A stretch of 7,820 bases of DNA, from the NCBI GenBank assembly GCA_031255425.1, contig JAIRSN010000050.1, positions 1 through 7,820 of the forward strand. The letters are read 5' to 3'. A program made the position numbers and the translations under genes. The notes under the pieces were generated by a model, which did no database searches, was not told the DNA's origin, and saw nothing but the letters and a program-made list of their open reading frames with translations. The DNA is from Dysgonamonadaceae bacterium (lineage in GTDB: Bacteria > Bacteroidota > Bacteroidia > Bacteroidales > Azobacteroidaceae). Of this stretch, positions 6,841 through 7,820 are shown one piece after another (within the stretch, counting starts at the first letter, position 1; each line of letters begins with the position of its first letter).

Positions 6841-7666
6841 GGGACTCGTCCGGCTGTTTTGCCTCTCGTTGTGCTGGAGCCTTTTGGCAACGCCTCCCAT
6901 GCAGGCACAAGACCTGTTCTCTCAGGCGGGCGAGGAGTTGCATTACGACATCCGGTACAAATACGGAATCGTGGACATGAAAGGCGGAACGGCTAAGTAC
7001 GGCCTGAAAGCGACTACCTTCGACCGGGAGCAGGCACTGGAATCAACCTTGAGCTTCCGTACCAATTCTTTTTTCGACAAGATTTACAGGATCCGTGACA
7101 CGCTCCGTTCGTATGCAAGCGTCCCCGGCATAACGCCCTTGTACCATATCCGGAACGTGAACGAGGGCGGCTCGCACCTCACGGAAGAACTGCGGATGCT
7201 GAAACACGGGCAGTCAGCCACGGAAGTAAGCGTAAAGCGCATCAAAGAGGGCGAAGTCCGGATGGACACGGTGATCCGTTCCGACCTGCCGGGCTACGAC
7301 CTGCTGAACATCTTCCTTTTTATCCGCACGCTGGACTATGCGCAGCTCCGTTACGAGCAGTCTTTTACGGTGGCAACCTTTCTGGGCGAAAAGAAGGTGA
7401 ATGTCCTGATTAAATACCAGGGGCAAGCCGTCGTCCGGAAAAGCGGCACCGGATACAAGGCATTGCGGTTCGCCGTCGACGTCGCCAATGAAGTATTCAC
7501 CGAATCGAAGAACGCAATCGAAATATGGATCAGCGACGACAAGAATCATATCCCGCTTAAGATTAAGGCAAAGCTCAAGATCGGGGCGGCAGAGGCGAAC
7601 CTCTCGTCGCACAGGAACCTGCTGCATCCCTTCTCGTCCGCCATTCCGTTAACACCCCGCAAATAA
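6761..7666 (+). CDS. DUF3108 domain-containing secreted protein
   Basis: The 301-residue product begins with a long polar n-region (residues 1-28), a hydrophobic core (29-44) and a plausible signal peptidase I site near MQA-QD (47-51). The mature part is beta-rich and resembles DUF3108: ELHYDIRYKYGIVDMKGGTAKY (59-80) opens it, with RTNSFFDKIYRIRDTL (100-115), SDLPGYDLLNIFLFIRTLDY (174-193) and IEIWISDDKNHIPLKIK (253-269) as recognisable blocks. The function of the family is unknown; export to the periplasm or outer membrane is inferred from the signal peptide. ATG 6761, preceded by a purine-rich stretch, is the only credible start: later TTG or CTG codons (6869, 6854) would leave a signal peptide without basic residues. 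The first 80 bases overlap the lipoprotein gene in another frame. ribF starts 8 bases after the stop, so the three genes probably share a transcript. Confidence 0.85.
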   Translation: MISKEIQIQAARAAKGRPECRGHLRSEGLVRLFCLSLCWSLLATPPMQAQDLFSQAGEELHYDIRYKYGIVDMKGGTAKYGLKATTFDREQALESTLSFRTNSFFDKIYRIRDTLRSYASVPGITPLYHIRNVNEGGSHLTEELRMLKHGQSATEVSVKRIKEGEVRMDTVIRSDLPGYDLLNIFLFIRTLDYAQLRYEQSFTVATFLGEKKVNVLIKYQGQAVVRKSGTGYKALRFAVDVANEVFTESKNAIEIWISDDKNHIPLKIKAKLKIGAAEANLSSHRNLLHPFSSAIPLTPRK

Positions 7667-7674
7667 CCCGGTGC

Positions 7675-7820
7675 ATGGACATTATACACATCAACGAATC
7701 TACTGCCATCGAACAGGAAACCATCGCTACGGTCGGTTTCTTCGACGGCGTTCACCTCGGGCACCGCTACCTGATCCGGCAGATGCAAGACGCCGCCCGG
7801 AAAGCAAACCGGAAGACGGC
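7675..7820 (+). CDS. ribF: Bifunctional riboflavin kinase/FAD synthetase, N-terminal fragment
   Basis: Only the first 48 residues plus two bases lie in the window. GFFDGVHLGHRYLI (21-34) is the FAD synthetase nucleotidyltransferase signature, with the HxGH motif at H27-L28-G29-H30. In the complete enzyme this N-terminal domain adenylates FMN to FAD, and a C-terminal riboflavin kinase domain makes FMN from riboflavin; that second domain is beyond the right edge and assumed from the family. ATG 7675 follows the DUF3108 stop by 8 bases, and the length before the motif is normal. It is a cytoplasmic enzyme placed last in an operon whose other members are exported. Confidence 0.93.
   Translation, partial: MDIIHINESTAIEQETIATVGFFDGVHLGHRYLIRQMQDAARKANRKT

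Overview
The window looks like a chromosomal housekeeping region from a member of the order Bacteroidales (phylum Bacteroidota). Three things point there. The promoter-like elements have the Bacteroidota form (TTG ... TAnnTTTG) and the genes have no consistent Shine-Dalgarno sequences. The protein families in this order are typical of the group: rhomboid with a membrane endonuclease/phosphatase, psd-pssA, and an Ig-like lipoprotein with a DUF3108 protein next to ribF. The G+C content appears to be above 50%, higher than in most Bacteroides. I cannot name the genus.

Layout. From 1 to 1923, two genes run leftward: a rhomboid intramembrane serine protease (1923 to 1048) and, overlapping its end by 14 bases, a membrane-anchored endonuclease/exonuclease/phosphatase-family protein that runs off the left edge. 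A 100-base intergenic stretch (1924-2023) holds two divergent, physically overlapping promoters. From 2024 to 4827, three tightly packed rightward genes follow: psd, pssA (the two steps from CDP-diacylglycerol to phosphatidylethanolamine) and an RlmD-type rRNA uracil-C5 methyltransferase that starts with GTG. A short gap (4828-4902) carries another Bacteroidota-type promoter. It drives a second rightward operon: a 645-residue lipoprotein with Ig-like domains, a secreted DUF3108 protein whose gene overlaps it by 80 bases in another frame, and the beginning of ribF (riboflavin kinase/FAD synthetase), cut by the right edge.

How the genes fit together. PssA makes phosphatidylserine and Psd decarboxylates it to phosphatidylethanolamine. 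The leftward pair are both membrane proteins (a protease and a probably periplasm-facing phosphoesterase), and the lipoprotein and DUF3108 protein are both predicted to be exported. Most of the window is therefore about the cell envelope, with two conserved intracellular enzymes (RlmD, RibF) attached to the operons. No gap exceeds 300 bases. I see no RNA genes, mobile elements, CRISPR arrays or defence genes, and nothing I would call a new system. The points most worth a second look are the 80-base dual-coding overlap, the duplicated Asp/Asn loop modules in the lipoprotein, the predicted outward-facing phosphoesterase, and the overlapping divergent promoters.
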